Of a stretch of 64,000 bases of DNA, positions 42,983 through 52,938 are shown in pieces. Positions within the stretch are counted from its first letter, which is position 1. Each line of letters begins with the position of its first letter. The position numbers were made by a program, and so were the translations under genes. The notes under the pieces are model-generated. The model did no database searches. It worked only from the letters and a program-made list of their open reading frames with translations, and was not told the origin of the DNA. Origin of the DNA: Deltaproteobacteria bacterium (lineage in GTDB: Bacteria; Desulfobacterota; Desulfobacteria; Desulfobacterales; Desulfosarcinaceae); the NCBI GenBank assembly GCA_020444075.1, contig JAHLLR010000001.1, forward strand, positions 111,782 to 175,781, written 5' to 3'.

Positions 42983-43636
42983 ATGCCCCCATCAATCAAG
43001 GACAAAGTCAAGGCATTGGAAAAAACGAATCGCCTGATCACCGACAACCTGGTCGATGCCGTCTGGGTGATCGATGCCGAAACACTGAAATACGAATATA
43101 TCACCCCCTCCATTCAAAAAATAAGCGGATATTCCTCTGAAGCACTCATCGATACGGTCGTTTTTGACCGTCTGACCCCGGAATCCTCGGAATACATGAA
43201 AGCGGTGTTATTCGAAGGATTGAAAGAGCATGAAACAGGCCAACAGGATTCACGGTCGATAGAACTGGAACTCGTGCGTAAAAGCGGCGACACCTATTGG
43301 GTCGAGGTCAGGGCAAAGCTGGCTAAAGAATATGGTGGCCGGCCTAAAATCATCGGTATTACACGGGATATCACGACCCGTAAGCGAGCCGAAGTGCAAT
43401 TGGAAAGGCTGAATCAGGAACTGCTCGCGGCCTTGGCGGACAAGGACCAGTTATTGAAGGAGATAAAGGTTCTGCACAAATTGCTGCCGATCTGCAGCGG
43501 CTGCAGAAGAATCCGGGATGACGAAGGGAAATGGTGGCCCCTGGAAGAATATGTCAGGGTCCATACGGATTCCGATTTCACCCATACCATATGCCCGGAT
43601 TGTAAAGACATCTACTATCCTGACATCAAAAAATAA
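42983..43636 (+). CDS. PAS-domain protein with C-terminal CxxC/CxxC module
   Basis: 217 residues. Residues about 10-130 are a PAS domain with PAC end (IIGITRDITTRKRAE), then a coiled-coil-like helix and a C-terminal module LLPICSGCRRIRDDEG..., LEEYV, HTDSDFTHTICPDC, whose two CxxC pairs could hold zinc. The same PAS plus module pattern is frequent in Desulfobacterota signal proteins. There is no kinase, cyclase or DNA-binding domain, so it may be an accessory sensor of the hybrid kinase 116 bases upstream. Confidence 0.8.
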   Translation: MPPSIKDKVKALEKTNRLITDNLVDAVWVIDAETLKYEYITPSIQKISGYSSEALIDTVVFDRLTPESSEYMKAVLFEGLKEHETGQQDSRSIELELVRKSGDTYWVEVRAKLAKEYGGRPKIIGITRDITTRKRAEVQLERLNQELLAALADKDQLLKEIKVLHKLLPICSGCRRIRDDEGKWWPLEEYVRVHTDSDFTHTICPDCKDIYYPDIKK

Positions 43637-43870
43637 TCCCGACCTGCCGCGCCGCCGTTGCCAGCCGCGGTAACCGCATGCGTACGCGTCCGGGTTGCCC
43701 CGTATTGTCACCCACCTGTTCATTTCACGTGCGCTCATCTTCGCATACCCACTCTCGACATTTCATCCATTACCGTGTATTAGCAACCGGAAGTTTGGCG
43801 GCAAGGTGCGGTCTCCAGCCCCTGCCTGACCGGCTTCTGACTTCTGACTTCTTGTACCGATGAGGCGCAC

Positions 43871-45691
43871 ATGAACCAGGCCGTAAAAAAAGAACTCATG
43901 ATGGGCAACGAAGCCATTGCCCGTGGATTGATTGAAAACGGCTGCCGCATCGCGACGGCCTATCCGGGAACGCCGGCTTCGGAGATTCTCTCCTCGATCG
44001 CCGCTTATCAAAAGCGGTTTGACATCGATATGCACACCCAGTGGGCGGTAAATGAAAAAGTGGCCCTGGAGATCGCCTACGCCGGCTGCCAGACCGGTTT
44101 GCGAACGGCCGTCGCTATGAAACAGGTGGGGCTCAACGTGGCCTCGGACCCCCTGATGAGTGCGGCGTATATGGGCACGGCCGGCGGATTCGTGGTCATC
44201 AGCGCCGACGACCCCGGCCCGCACTCCTCCCAGACCGAGCAGGACAGCCGCATGATGGCCATGATGGCCAAGATCCCCGTATTGGATCCAGACTCGCCGC
44301 ATCAGGCCAGGGAGATGGTCGGTATGGCCTACACCCTTTCCGAAGCCTTCAAGACGCCGGTGATGCTGCGTCCCACCACCCGGGTGTGCCACTCCCGCCA
44401 GGACGTACGGCCCGGTGAAATCTCCCCGCTGACCGGAAAACCGGACTTTAAGAAAGATCCCTCCCGTTGGGCGGCAACACCCAAATTCCGCTACCAGCTG
44501 CATCTCGAACTGGAGGAAAAACTCTCCCGCATGGCGGAATATCCGGCCACCGCACCGGTGTTGCACAACCCGCAGGCGAAAGGCCGGAGGGCCGTGGTCG
44601 CCAGCGGTGTGGCTGCCGCCTACACGGCCGAAGCGCTGAACGACCTTGGCTTGGGGGACCGCCTGCCGTTTTATCAGGTGCTGCAGCCTTTCCCCCTGCA
44701 CACCGCTTTCATACGCCGGCTGCTGACGGACTATGACGATGTGCTGATCGTGGAAGAGACCACCGGTGTCATCGAAATGCAATTGGCCGACCGCTCCCGC
44801 ATCCAAGGCAAGCTGAGCGGTGTGGTCCCGCGGGTGGGCGAGCTGCTGCCCGAGAAAATCATGTCCCTGCTGGCCGATTTTACCGGCCTTGAGATCGACC
44901 TGCCGGCGCTGACCCAGGCCCCGGGACGCCGGCCGACCCTGTGCGCGGGCTGTCCGCACCGGGCCAGCTTTTTTGCCATCAAGAAGGCGGCGCCGCGGGG
45001 TATTTATACCAGCGACATTGGCTGCTACACCCTGGGGCTCAATCTCAAGGCGGTCGACACCGTCCTGTGCATGGGCGCGGCCATCAGCCAGGCCGCCGGA
45101 TTTTACCATGCTTACCGATACGAGGAAAAAAGGCCCGATATCGTGGCCACCATCGGCGATTCCACCTTCTTTCATGCCGGCGTGCCGGCCCTCGTCGACG
45201 CGGTGAACCAGAACGTGCGGTTCGTCCTGGTGATCCTGGACAACCGCACCACGGCCATGACCGGCAGCCAACCCACGCCGGCCACAGGCAAAAGCGCTAC
45301 CGGGCAAACCCTGGTCAAAGTGGATATGGAAACCCTGGTCAAGGGCTGCGGCGTGAAATTTTTAGAGGTCGGCGATCCCTATGATACCAACGGGTTCATT
45401 GCAACGGTCAAGGCCGCGGTGGCCTTCAGCCGCAGCGAGGGACCCGCAGTGGTCATCGCCCGGCACCCCTGCATCATCGACCTGGCCCGCCAGGGAAAGG
45501 CCACCGACCCGATCGAGGTCATGGTAACCGGGGACTGCGACGGATGCGGGTTCTGCCTTCAACACTTCGAGTGCCCCGCACTGATTGCCGTGGACGACGG
45601 CCAGCGAACGGCCGTTGATCCCCTCGCCTGCAACGGATGCGGTGTGTGTCTGGACATCTGTCCCAAGGGGGCGATCATTAAAAAAGCATAG
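43871..45691 (+). CDS. iorA: Indolepyruvate ferredoxin oxidoreductase alpha subunit
   Basis: 606 residues. The N-terminal transketolase-like domain (MMGNEAIARGLIENGCRIATAYPGTPASEI), the TPP-binding domain (CAGCPHRASFF, DIGCYTLG, GDSTFFHAG) and a C-terminal ferredoxin domain with CDGCGFCLQHFECP and CNGCGVCLDICPKG. Oxidises aryl pyruvates (from Trp, Phe, Tyr) to aryl-acetyl-CoA, giving CO2 and reduced ferredoxin. GAGG precedes ATG. It forms the complex with iorB downstream. Confidence 0.96.
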   Translation: MNQAVKKELMMGNEAIARGLIENGCRIATAYPGTPASEILSSIAAYQKRFDIDMHTQWAVNEKVALEIAYAGCQTGLRTAVAMKQVGLNVASDPLMSAAYMGTAGGFVVISADDPGPHSSQTEQDSRMMAMMAKIPVLDPDSPHQAREMVGMAYTLSEAFKTPVMLRPTTRVCHSRQDVRPGEISPLTGKPDFKKDPSRWAATPKFRYQLHLELEEKLSRMAEYPATAPVLHNPQAKGRRAVVASGVAAAYTAEALNDLGLGDRLPFYQVLQPFPLHTAFIRRLLTDYDDVLIVEETTGVIEMQLADRSRIQGKLSGVVPRVGELLPEKIMSLLADFTGLEIDLPALTQAPGRRPTLCAGCPHRASFFAIKKAAPRGIYTSDIGCYTLGLNLKAVDTVLCMGAAISQAAGFYHAYRYEEKRPDIVATIGDSTFFHAGVPALVDAVNQNVRFVLVILDNRTTAMTGSQPTPATGKSATGQTLVKVDMETLVKGCGVKFLEVGDPYDTNGFIATVKAAVAFSRSEGPAVVIARHPCIIDLARQGKATDPIEVMVTGDCDGCGFCLQHFECPALIAVDDGQRTAVDPLACNGCGVCLDICPKGAIIKKA

Positions 45692-45795
45692 CTCTATGGT
45701 TTTCGTTCACTGCTCACCGTTCACGGATCACGGTTTCCCCTTCACGGCCCCTAAGCAGCCGAACCAACAATTGAAACTGCAGGTTGAGAAAGTCA

Positions 45796-46368
45796 ATGCA
45801 AAGCAAATCCCATTATCAGATTGTAATCAGTGGCGTGGGCGGACAGGGGGTATTGTTTATTACCCGGCTGCTGGCCGAAGCGGCTATCGAAAAAGGCTTG
45901 CCCGTTTTTACGTCGGAAACCCACGGCATGGCCCAGCGGGGCGGCACGGTGATCTCGCATCTCAAGGTCGGTGAATTTGCCAGCCCGCTGATCAGCCCGG
46001 GCCAAGCCGACGGCCTGATAGCCCTCAAGGCCGAAAGCCTGGACCAGCACGGCGGCTATCTCAAGCCGGGGGGGTGGGCCGCGGTTAACGTCCCTGCGCC
46101 ATTGACGATGCCGGCAGCGGCAACACCGTTCTATCTCGATGCAGACCGGCTGGCCCGGGAAATGGACAACCCCCGATCCGTGAATCTCATCATGCTGGGA
46201 TTTACCCTTTCCAGCGCCCAACGGGGAGGCTTCGGCCACGGATCGCTCCATTGTTCCCTCAATGATATCGAAGCCGTTCTGGAAAACCGCCTGAAGGGCA
46301 AAACGAACCGGCTGCAGTCGTCCCTCCGGGCGCTCAAGGCCGGGGCCGACAGCACCACAGCGACCTGA
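45796..46368 (+). CDS. iorB: Indolepyruvate ferredoxin oxidoreductase beta subunit
   Basis: 190 residues. POR-gamma-type domain: IVISGVGGQGVLFITRLLAEAA, SETHGMAQRGGTVISHLK and LMLGFTLS-like region. Pairs with IorA. The ATG 45796 is preferred to an in-frame TTG at 45784. The 104-base gap after iorA contains a simple repeated sequence (TTCACGGATCACGG-like) rather than a gene. Confidence 0.95.
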   Translation: MQSKSHYQIVISGVGGQGVLFITRLLAEAAIEKGLPVFTSETHGMAQRGGTVISHLKVGEFASPLISPGQADGLIALKAESLDQHGGYLKPGGWAAVNVPAPLTMPAAATPFYLDADRLAREMDNPRSVNLIMLGFTLSSAQRGGFGHGSLHCSLNDIEAVLENRLKGKTNRLQSSLRALKAGADSTTAT

Positions 46369-46636
46369 ACATCCGCTTCGGCAAACCGGTGCGAACCGAG
46401 GCGGGTGGTCATCCTTCACCCCGGAGATGCGGCCCGATTGTTCCTGCGTCCCAGGGTATTGCCGCCTTTACACCGGGCCGGATTTAATCTAATCTGAGAT
46501 ACGTCACCCCGGGCCGGGGCATCCATTCCACGTTCACACCTCAGTGTTTCCAGGAGAATGCGCCCGTGGAGAATAAAATAGAGAAGGAAATGGGCCCGAC
46601 CGAACCGGCCGACCTTTAAACAGAAGGACCGACGAC

Positions 46637-47806
46637 ATGGCAGATCAATCCGAAACCGAGGCTGCATCACTTCATGCCATCATTGCCGACAATGAAGCCT
46701 GGCTGATTGACCGGATCATTCTTTACGCCAAACGCCAAGGATACACCCGATATACATCCACCCTGCGGGAAGCATGGCGGCAATCCATCGCCGGGCTCTC
46801 GGCTCCCATCCTTACCGTCCTGGAAAAGGGCATGCCCGATGTGGAACTGGGACCCGATGAAAACTTCACCGCCGACCCGTTAGCCGGCTTCGGCATCACC
46901 GAGGCCAATCGCCATTTTGAACGGGGGGTCAATCCGGGCATGTTTCTGGGGCTGATGAAATACTACCGCCAGAGCTACCTGGACCTGATCGATGAACATT
47001 CGCCGGACCCGGCAAGCAGGCGCCGCTTTGCCCTCACCCTGAATCGTTTTTTTGACCGCATCGAAATCGGCTTGATGACCGCTTGGATTGCACCGGATAA
47101 AAATGATTCAATAGCCGATCTCCAGCGTGCTAACCGAAGGATCACCAACGAAAAAAACAAGTATCTGACCATCTTCGAAAGCTTTCAATCACCGGTGGCG
47201 GTGTTTGATCGAAACCGGCGCATCGACACCATGAACCACGCCTGGTCAACCCTTTTCGGTGGTGCTGCGGTGCCGGGCGCCGATTATTACGATGACACAC
47301 GAATCAATGCGCCGGTGGAATGGCTCTCCACAGAAATAGACCGGTTCGTCGCCAGTGGAAAGGCCGAAGAAACGATTGAAAAATTGGTGCAGACGGCTCT
47401 GGGCAGTCGACACCTGTCCATCAAGATTAAACGAAAGCTCGATGTCAGTGAAGAGTTCAGCGGTTGTGTGGTCATTCTCGACGATGTGACCGAACAGAGG
47501 CAGGCCGAATCGGCCCTTCAGGAAACCACCCGGAACAGCGAACGCCTCCAGGGGGCGCTGGAACTGGCCGGTGCCGTCTGCCATGATTTGAATCAGCCGC
47601 TCATGGCCATCACCGGTTATGCGGAGCTGGTCCTGATGGACTGCCCCGAGGATGCCCCCTATCGCGACAAACTCAAAAAAATTGTAGAGCACGTCGCCAA
47701 GGTGGGAGCCATCACGAAAAAACTGATGCATGTCACCCGCTATGAGACTAAACCCTATCTGGACCAGCAGATCATCGACATCGAAAAAGCCTCCGGTGTT
47801 TCATGA
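46637..47806 (+). CDS. Sensor protein with PAS and HisKA domains but no ATPase domain
   Basis: 389 residues. Residues 1-160 are a helical domain (LHAIIADNEAWLIDRIILYAK, ERGVNPGMFLGLMKYYRQ) that I do not recognise by name. A PAS domain covers about 175-290, and the HisKA helix has LAGAVCHDLNQPLMAITGYAEL (phospho-acceptor His in CHDLNQP). The protein stops about 60 residues later, so no HATPase domain exists. The following 150 bases do not continue the kinase in another frame that I can see. It may be a phosphotransfer partner of a separate kinase or a sensor working with one. Confidence 0.8.
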   Translation: MADQSETEAASLHAIIADNEAWLIDRIILYAKRQGYTRYTSTLREAWRQSIAGLSAPILTVLEKGMPDVELGPDENFTADPLAGFGITEANRHFERGVNPGMFLGLMKYYRQSYLDLIDEHSPDPASRRRFALTLNRFFDRIEIGLMTAWIAPDKNDSIADLQRANRRITNEKNKYLTIFESFQSPVAVFDRNRRIDTMNHAWSTLFGGAAVPGADYYDDTRINAPVEWLSTEIDRFVASGKAEETIEKLVQTALGSRHLSIKIKRKLDVSEEFSGCVVILDDVTEQRQAESALQETTRNSERLQGALELAGAVCHDLNQPLMAITGYAELVLMDCPEDAPYRDKLKKIVEHVAKVGAITKKLMHVTRYETKPYLDQQIIDIEKASGVS

Positions 47807-47956
47807 GGGTTCAACCCGGACGCCCGCTACGCGGCGATGAAGCCCCCGGTTGCCGCTGCTTTTCCGGGACGCCTGCCGACGGACCATCTTGATACTTTCC
47901 GGAAAATCCATTACATCTGCTTTGATGAGAACCTTTGTGAAGGATGAGGAATTACC

Positions 47957-48433
47957 ATGTTCACCGCCCATGATATTCTCGACATTGCCATCCGGCTGGA
48001 AAACAATGGTGAGAAAACCTACCGGGATGCCCGGCAGCATACGCCGGATGAAGAATTAAAAACTCTCCTGACCTGGATCGCCCGGGAAGAGCACGATCAC
48101 GCCCGCTGGTTTACCGAATTAAAAAACCGATTGACGCAGGGCGAGGATCATCACCTGATGGCGGATCTGAGCCGGGCGTTGGTTGAGGATGTGATCCAGG
48201 GCCAGGCATTTTCCCTGCAGGAGGTGGATTTTGAAACCATCGACACCCCCGACAAGATGATCCGCACCTTTATCGGCTTCGAAGACGACACCATCGCGTT
48301 TTATGAGGTCCTGAAGACCTTCATCGACGATCCGGAGGCGGTGAGCCAGCTGGAGCAGATCATACTGGAGGAAAAAAAACATATCTCTTCTTTCAGGAAA
48401 ATGTTGTCTGTAAACCATGGGGCCACAACGTAA
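47957..48433 (+). CDS. Ferritin-like/rubrerythrin-type protein
   Basis: 158 residues. Helical bundle with AIRLENNGEKTYRDA, IAREEHDHARWFTEL, FIGFEDDTIAFYEVL and ILEEKKHISSFRKML, giving the E / ExxH diiron pattern. AGGA and GAGGA precede the ATG. No rubredoxin domain. Second ferritin-like protein of the window; it is not close in sequence to the one at 27636-28097. Confidence 0.87.
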   Translation: MFTAHDILDIAIRLENNGEKTYRDARQHTPDEELKTLLTWIAREEHDHARWFTELKNRLTQGEDHHLMADLSRALVEDVIQGQAFSLQEVDFETIDTPDKMIRTFIGFEDDTIAFYEVLKTFIDDPEAVSQLEQIILEEKKHISSFRKMLSVNHGATT

Positions 48434-48864
48434 AAACCGTATGGAACTTCCGATGCAGGATCAATTGGTTGTTTTTTTCAAAACCCTTTTGCTCCCCACG
48501 GCCTCCTGCATGGCTTTTACTGCCGGACGGAATTCCCTGGAATTGAAAAACCGCTCGAATCTTCTCCCAATATTCCCACCATTGTATCCCTCAAAGGTTT
48601 CGAGAAAATCAGCATCGTCATTGACACCAACCTGATCATTTCATGTGGGCCGGCTTGTCAAAACAGGCATGTTGGTATAAAGAAGTTCTCTGTTTACAAT
48701 GAGGCGGACTCATCCTCCTGGCTTTGAAAAACGGCAAGGAACTTCCTCTTTTGAAAAGGGTATGGAAACTCCTCGCTGCAAAACATGAGCTTGGAAAAAC
48801 GGTTTTTGTAACGCACCCTGGTATATGCTGATCCGAAAAGTTGACCTGAACGCTGGGAGGAGAA
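48434..48864. other. Intergenic region with a possible gene remnant
   Basis: No intact gene. On the plus strand, 48602-48650 reads GFEKISIVIDTNLIIS, like the first strand of PIN-domain toxins, then becomes unrelated and stops at about 48725. The minus-strand frames show no family signal. The ribosome site of the secreted repeat protein is at 48855-48862. Confidence 0.45.
48602..48650 (+). pseudogene. Possible remnant of a PIN-domain toxin
   Basis: The frame reads KISIVIDTNLIIS, which carries the first acidic residue of the PIN nuclease site in its usual context. There is no start codon, and nothing PIN-like follows. Only 16 residues match, so this could be chance. Confidence 0.3.
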
Positions 48865-51800
48865 ATGCAACAGCAAACCGTCCGGAAAACCATGAAATAC
48901 GTAATTGCTCTTTGCTGGCTGTCACTTTCTGTCGCCGGAAACCTTTTTGCAGAGACACCGCAATCTGTCCAGGTCACGGGAAACAACCTTGTTCCCGATG
49001 TCACTGGCACCTATGAAAAACACGGAACGCACGGATCTTTCGGGCATGATTACTGGGTCCGTGACGACGGAGCCTATTTTATCTATTCCGATGAATACGG
49101 TGGTGAAGGATACTGGAATATCGATGTCGATCTGAACGATGATGACGAAGTTTATTTCTACAGCGATCAGGATTTGTCCGACCCGATTCCATTCGCCGAT
49201 CTGGTTTCCCCCGACATGGTGGGTTCCGACTGGACGCCTTTGGATGGGACCGGGTCTCCGACCGTGTCGATTGGCGGAGTTGATTTCCCTGAAATTAATG
49301 TGACCGGCAACGCTACCAATATCGATAGCGGAGATGACACACCGACATTTGCCGACCATACCCAGTTCGGTTCCGCCAATATTTCATCAGGAACGACAGC
49401 GCGAACATTTACCATACAAAACAACGGATCTTCGGCTCTAACCGTCAGCGGTGTATCCATCATCGGAGAAAACAGCTCCGATTTCTCAATAACCGCATCA
49501 CCGGCGGCGTCGGTTGCGTCTTCCAGTTCCACGTCTTTTGCCGTCACCTTCAATCCGTCCGCTGTCGGCAACCGGAATGCAACCATTACCATTGCCAATA
49601 ACGATGCCGATGAAGGCAGTTATTCCTTCGATATCCGGGGGTACGGATTCACGCCCGGGGACGTCACGGTGTCAAACATCGACAATCCGGCGGCCGCCAA
49701 CGGAACCTATCTCCATCAGGGCGTCATCTATGAATGCCAGTATTGGAAACACGCAACTGAGAACTATTGGATATTCAACGACGACTTCAGCGGGACACGC
49801 TATTGGAATTTGGATGCGGATACCGACGATACGGATGAAGACTGGTTTTTTTATATCGCTTCCGAAGGCGGGACACCCACCGGGCTCACCGGATGGACGG
49901 CCAATGCAACTACGAGTGCCGATGGTGATCCGTTTATCTCCGTGGGGGCACCGATCCCCGAAATCAATGTTCAGGGCAACAGTGCAGATATTGCCGACGA
50001 CGATACCACGCCTTCCTTTAGCGATCACACCCATTTCGGTTCGGTGGATATCGCGTCCGGTTCGCGTGAAAGGACATATATCGTTCACAACCAGGGAAAC
50101 GCGACACTGAATTTATCAGGCGTGACCATCGGCGGGGCAGACGCTTCCGATTTCAGTTTGACCACGACACCGGCCGCAGCTGTTGCCGCTGCGGAATCCA
50201 CGACCTTCGTCATTGCCTTCGCGCCGGCCGCAACCGGCACAAAATCGGCAACGGTTTCCATCGACAGCGACGACAGCGACGAAGGCACATACACGTTCTC
50301 CATTCAAGGCGACGGCTTCACCCCCCGGGATCTGGTCGTTTCAACCATCACCGAGCCGGTGGCGGCAAACGGCACCTATGTTCATCAGGGAATCGTTAAT
50401 GAGTTCCAGTATTGGAAACATGAATCGCTATCCTTCTATCTGTTCAATGATGACTTCAGCGGTACACGCTACTGGAATATAGATGTGGATACCGACGATA
50501 CGGATGAGGACTACCTGTATTACAAAGAATCCGTTGCCGCGACGCCGGCAGGCCTGACCGGCTGGACGGCGCATGCCGATGTATCGGGTTCGCCGACGAT
50601 AGCCGGTGCCGGTCCGGAGATGAGCGTCGAGGGCAACGGCAGCACCATTGCGGATGGCGATACGGCACCATCCATCACGGACCATACGGATTTCGGAACG
50701 GTGGATGTTGCCTCAGCAACGTTATCACGCACCTTCACCATCCTGAATACCGGTACTGACCCACTGACTCTCAGCGGCACCCCCGTTGTGGCCATATCGG
50801 GAAGCAACGCCGCGGATTTCACGATAAGCCTGCCACCGGCAGGCACCGTGGCGGCGGCTGGGACAACGACGTTTACCGTTCGGTTCGATCCATCGGCAAT
50901 CGGGACCCGCATGGCTCAGGTCAGCATCGAGAATGACGATACTGACGAGAATCCCTATAATTTCAGCATTCAGGGAACCGGCGCCGCCGCCCCCGTGATC
51001 GACAACCTCTCCGGCGATACCCTGGCCTATGAGGAAGGCGACGGCGCCGTGGTGATTGACCAGGGAACGGCTGCGGGTGTAAGCGACGCGGACAGCGTCG
51101 ACTTCGACGGCGGAACACTGACCGTGGCCATCGGCGCAGGGAAGGATAACGCCGAAGACACCCTGTCCCTGTATACCGGTGGGACAGTGTCCATGGCCGG
51201 CACCGCCATGGGATCGAACCTGTCGGTGGACGGGACATTGATCGGTACTCTGGGGAGCACCATTGCCGCCGGAGAGGATCTGGTAGTGAATTTGAACAGC
51301 AGCGCCACTGCCGCCAATACGGCGACCTTGATTGCGGCCGTGACCTATGAGAACACGGATACGGCCACCCCTACCACCGGTGGGCGAACCATCGATTTCA
51401 TCTTGAGCGACGGAGACGGTACGACGTCGGCCACGTTCAGCGCCACGGTGACGGTAAGCGCCGTTAACGATGCGCCGCTAATCGTCAACCAGGTCGCCCG
51501 CGGTCCCATTGAAACCTTTCCCCTGACCATCACCTTGAACGATCTGGTCGTCACCGACGTCGACAACACCTACCCTGACGATTTCACCCTCACGGTCCAG
51601 GACGGTCCCGACTACGATCGTTCCGGCCCGACAATCACGGTTGCCGAAGATTATACCGGCTTTCTCACAGTCCCCGTCATTGTCAATGACGGTACGGATA
51701 ACAGCGCCGTTTTCAATCTATCCATCTATGCCGCGGAGGATCATGATAATGACGGCATGCCAACGGTCTGGGAGCAACAGAACGGCCTCGATCCCCTGGC

Positions 51801-52866
51801 GGACGATGCGGCCCTCAACCCCGACAACGATGGATTGACCAACCTGCAGGAGTATCGGACCGGGACCGACCCCCAGGCGGAAACGCCAGGTCCCGGCGTG
51901 GCGGTGCTCGTTTTACCGGATCACCTGGCGACCGGGCAAGCTCTCTCCCTGCCGCTGGAAACAGGCTACTCAGCCACGGGACTTGAATCGCTTCATGCCC
52001 AAACCCGTTGGCAGATCTCCCTAAACCCGGATTTTTCAGGAGCGGCCGCCATACTCGATAGTACCTCCGAAAACCACAAAACCGGGATAACGGTTCCACT
52101 CAGCGTTCTTGAACCCGGAACCCCTTACTACTGGCGGGTTGGCTATATCGATAGCGATGGGCTACTGTGGCCCTGGTCAGATTCGAGAATGTTTACGACC
52201 ACACCAGACAGTGGCGACGGGAACAGCAACGGGCTTCCCGACGACCAGGAGGTCGCCGCGGGAACGACATCGGATCTGGACGCCGATGGAAACGACGATC
52301 TCTCCCAGGCAGACATGCACTGTGTGGCGCTGGCCGACGGCTCCGGCTGGACCTGTCTCAAAGACACGGCAGCCAGTGCCGTCGAAGAATTTTACAGCAT
52401 CGACAGCGATGTAATCACGGACACGGACGGCAGGCCGGACAACCTCCCCTTCGGCATGTTCGGATTCAGGCTGGCGGTGGCCCCCGGAGATTCGGTGACG
52501 GTGAGCAAATACTATTCAACCGCCCTGCCCGAGAATGTCTCCTGGTACAAGCATGACAGCATCAGCGGCTGGTTCGATTATTCGGGCTATGTGACCATTA
52601 GTGTCGACCGCCGGTCGGTGGCAATCGAACTTACCGACGGCGGGTATGGAGACGCGGACAGCGTTGCCAACGGGGTGATCGTCGATCCGTCCGGACCGGC
52701 GGGTGGTGATAATTCGGGTGTAAACGGACCACAGATCGGAAGTGGTGGGGGTGGCGGCGGCTGTTTTATCACCACAGTTTCGGGTGATCACCTTGGTATG
52801 GGCGGGAGGGCATGCCGTTGGCTCATCAGTGTTGCCGGTCTATCAGCGGGGTGTGGATGTCAATGA
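48865..52866 (+). CDS. Large secreted repeat protein with Hydin-like domains and CFI-type C-terminus
   Basis: 1333 residues, signal peptide within residues 10-30. Three tandem units of about 225 residues (near 40-265, 270-490, 495-715) each combine a YWxxDxDxDDxDE module, strongest at residues 293 and 516, with a choice-of-anchor-D (ASPM/SPD-2/Hydin) beta domain ([24 protein letters not shown]). Then come cadherin-like segments ([13 protein letters not shown]), calcium-binding thrombospondin-3-type repeats near 959-1005 ([16 protein letters not shown]), a fibronectin-like part and [11 protein letters not shown], resembling the CFI-box C-terminal motif. The tail after CFITT is short and unlike that family, so the C-terminus may be altered. 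Likely exported and surface-associated. Confidence 0.85.
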   Translation: MQQQTVRKTMKYVIALCWLSLSVAGNLFAETPQSVQVTGNNLVPDVTGTYEKHGTHGSFGHDYWVRDDGAYFIYSDEYGGEGYWNIDVDLNDDDEVYFYSDQDLSDPIPFADLVSPDMVGSDWTPLDGTGSPTVSIGGVDFPEINVTGNATNIDSGDDTPTFADHTQFGSANISSGTTARTFTIQNNGSSALTVSGVSIIGENSSDFSITASPAASVASSSSTSFAVTFNPSAVGNRNATITIANNDADEGSYSFDIRGYGFTPGDVTVSNIDNPAAANGTYLHQGVIYECQYWKHATENYWIFNDDFSGTRYWNLDADTDDTDEDWFFYIASEGGTPTGLTGWTANATTSADGDPFISVGAPIPEINVQGNSADIADDDTTPSFSDHTHFGSVDIASGSRERTYIVHNQGNATLNLSGVTIGGADASDFSLTTTPAAAVAAAESTTFVIAFAPAATGTKSATVSIDSDDSDEGTYTFSIQGDGFTPRDLVVSTITEPVAANGTYVHQGIVNEFQYWKHESLSFYLFNDDFSGTRYWNIDVDTDDTDEDYLYYKESVAATPAGLTGWTAHADVSGSPTIAGAGPEMSVEGNGSTIADGDTAPSITDHTDFGTVDVASATLSRTFTILNTGTDPLTLSGTPVVAISGSNAADFTISLPPAGTVAAAGTTTFTVRFDPSAIGTRMAQVSIENDDTDENPYNFSIQGTGAAAPVIDNLSGDTLAYEEGDGAVVIDQGTAAGVSDADSVDFDGGTLTVAIGAGKDNAEDTLSLYTGGTVSMAGTAMGSNLSVDGTLIGTLGSTIAAGEDLVVNLNSSATAANTATLIAAVTYENTDTATPTTGGRTIDFILSDGDGTTSATFSATVTVSAVNDAPLIVNQVARGPIETFPLTITLNDLVVTDVDNTYPDDFTLTVQDGPDYDRSGPTITVAEDYTGFLTVPVIVNDGTDNSAVFNLSIYAAEDHDNDGMPTVWEQQNGLDPLADDAALNPDNDGLTNLQEYRTGTDPQAETPGPGVAVLVLPDHLATGQALSLPLETGYSATGLESLHAQTRWQISLNPDFSGAAAILDSTSENHKTGITVPLSVLEPGTPYYWRVGYIDSDGLLWPWSDSRMFTTTPDSGDGNSNGLPDDQEVAAGTTSDLDADGNDDLSQADMHCVALADGSGWTCLKDTAASAVEEFYSIDSDVITDTDGRPDNLPFGMFGFRLAVAPGDSVTVSKYYSTALPENVSWYKHDSISGWFDYSGYVTISVDRRSVAIELTDGGYGDADSVANGVIVDPSGPAGGDNSGVNGPQIGSGGGGGGCFITTVSGDHLGMGGRACRWLISVAGLSAGCGCQ

Positions 52867-52938
52867 AAAGTGTCTAACCGCTGATGCCTTAACAATTACG
52901 GTGTCGAATCCGTGGACACCGGTAATCGTCACATCCGC

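Noticed and set aside
41646-42995. 449-codon minus-strand frame opposite the hybrid kinase
   Set aside because: Shadow of the HisKA, ATPase and receiver domains read on the plus strand.
43763-45307. 514-codon minus-strand frame opposite iorA
   Set aside because: Shadow of iorA, which has TPP and ferredoxin motifs.
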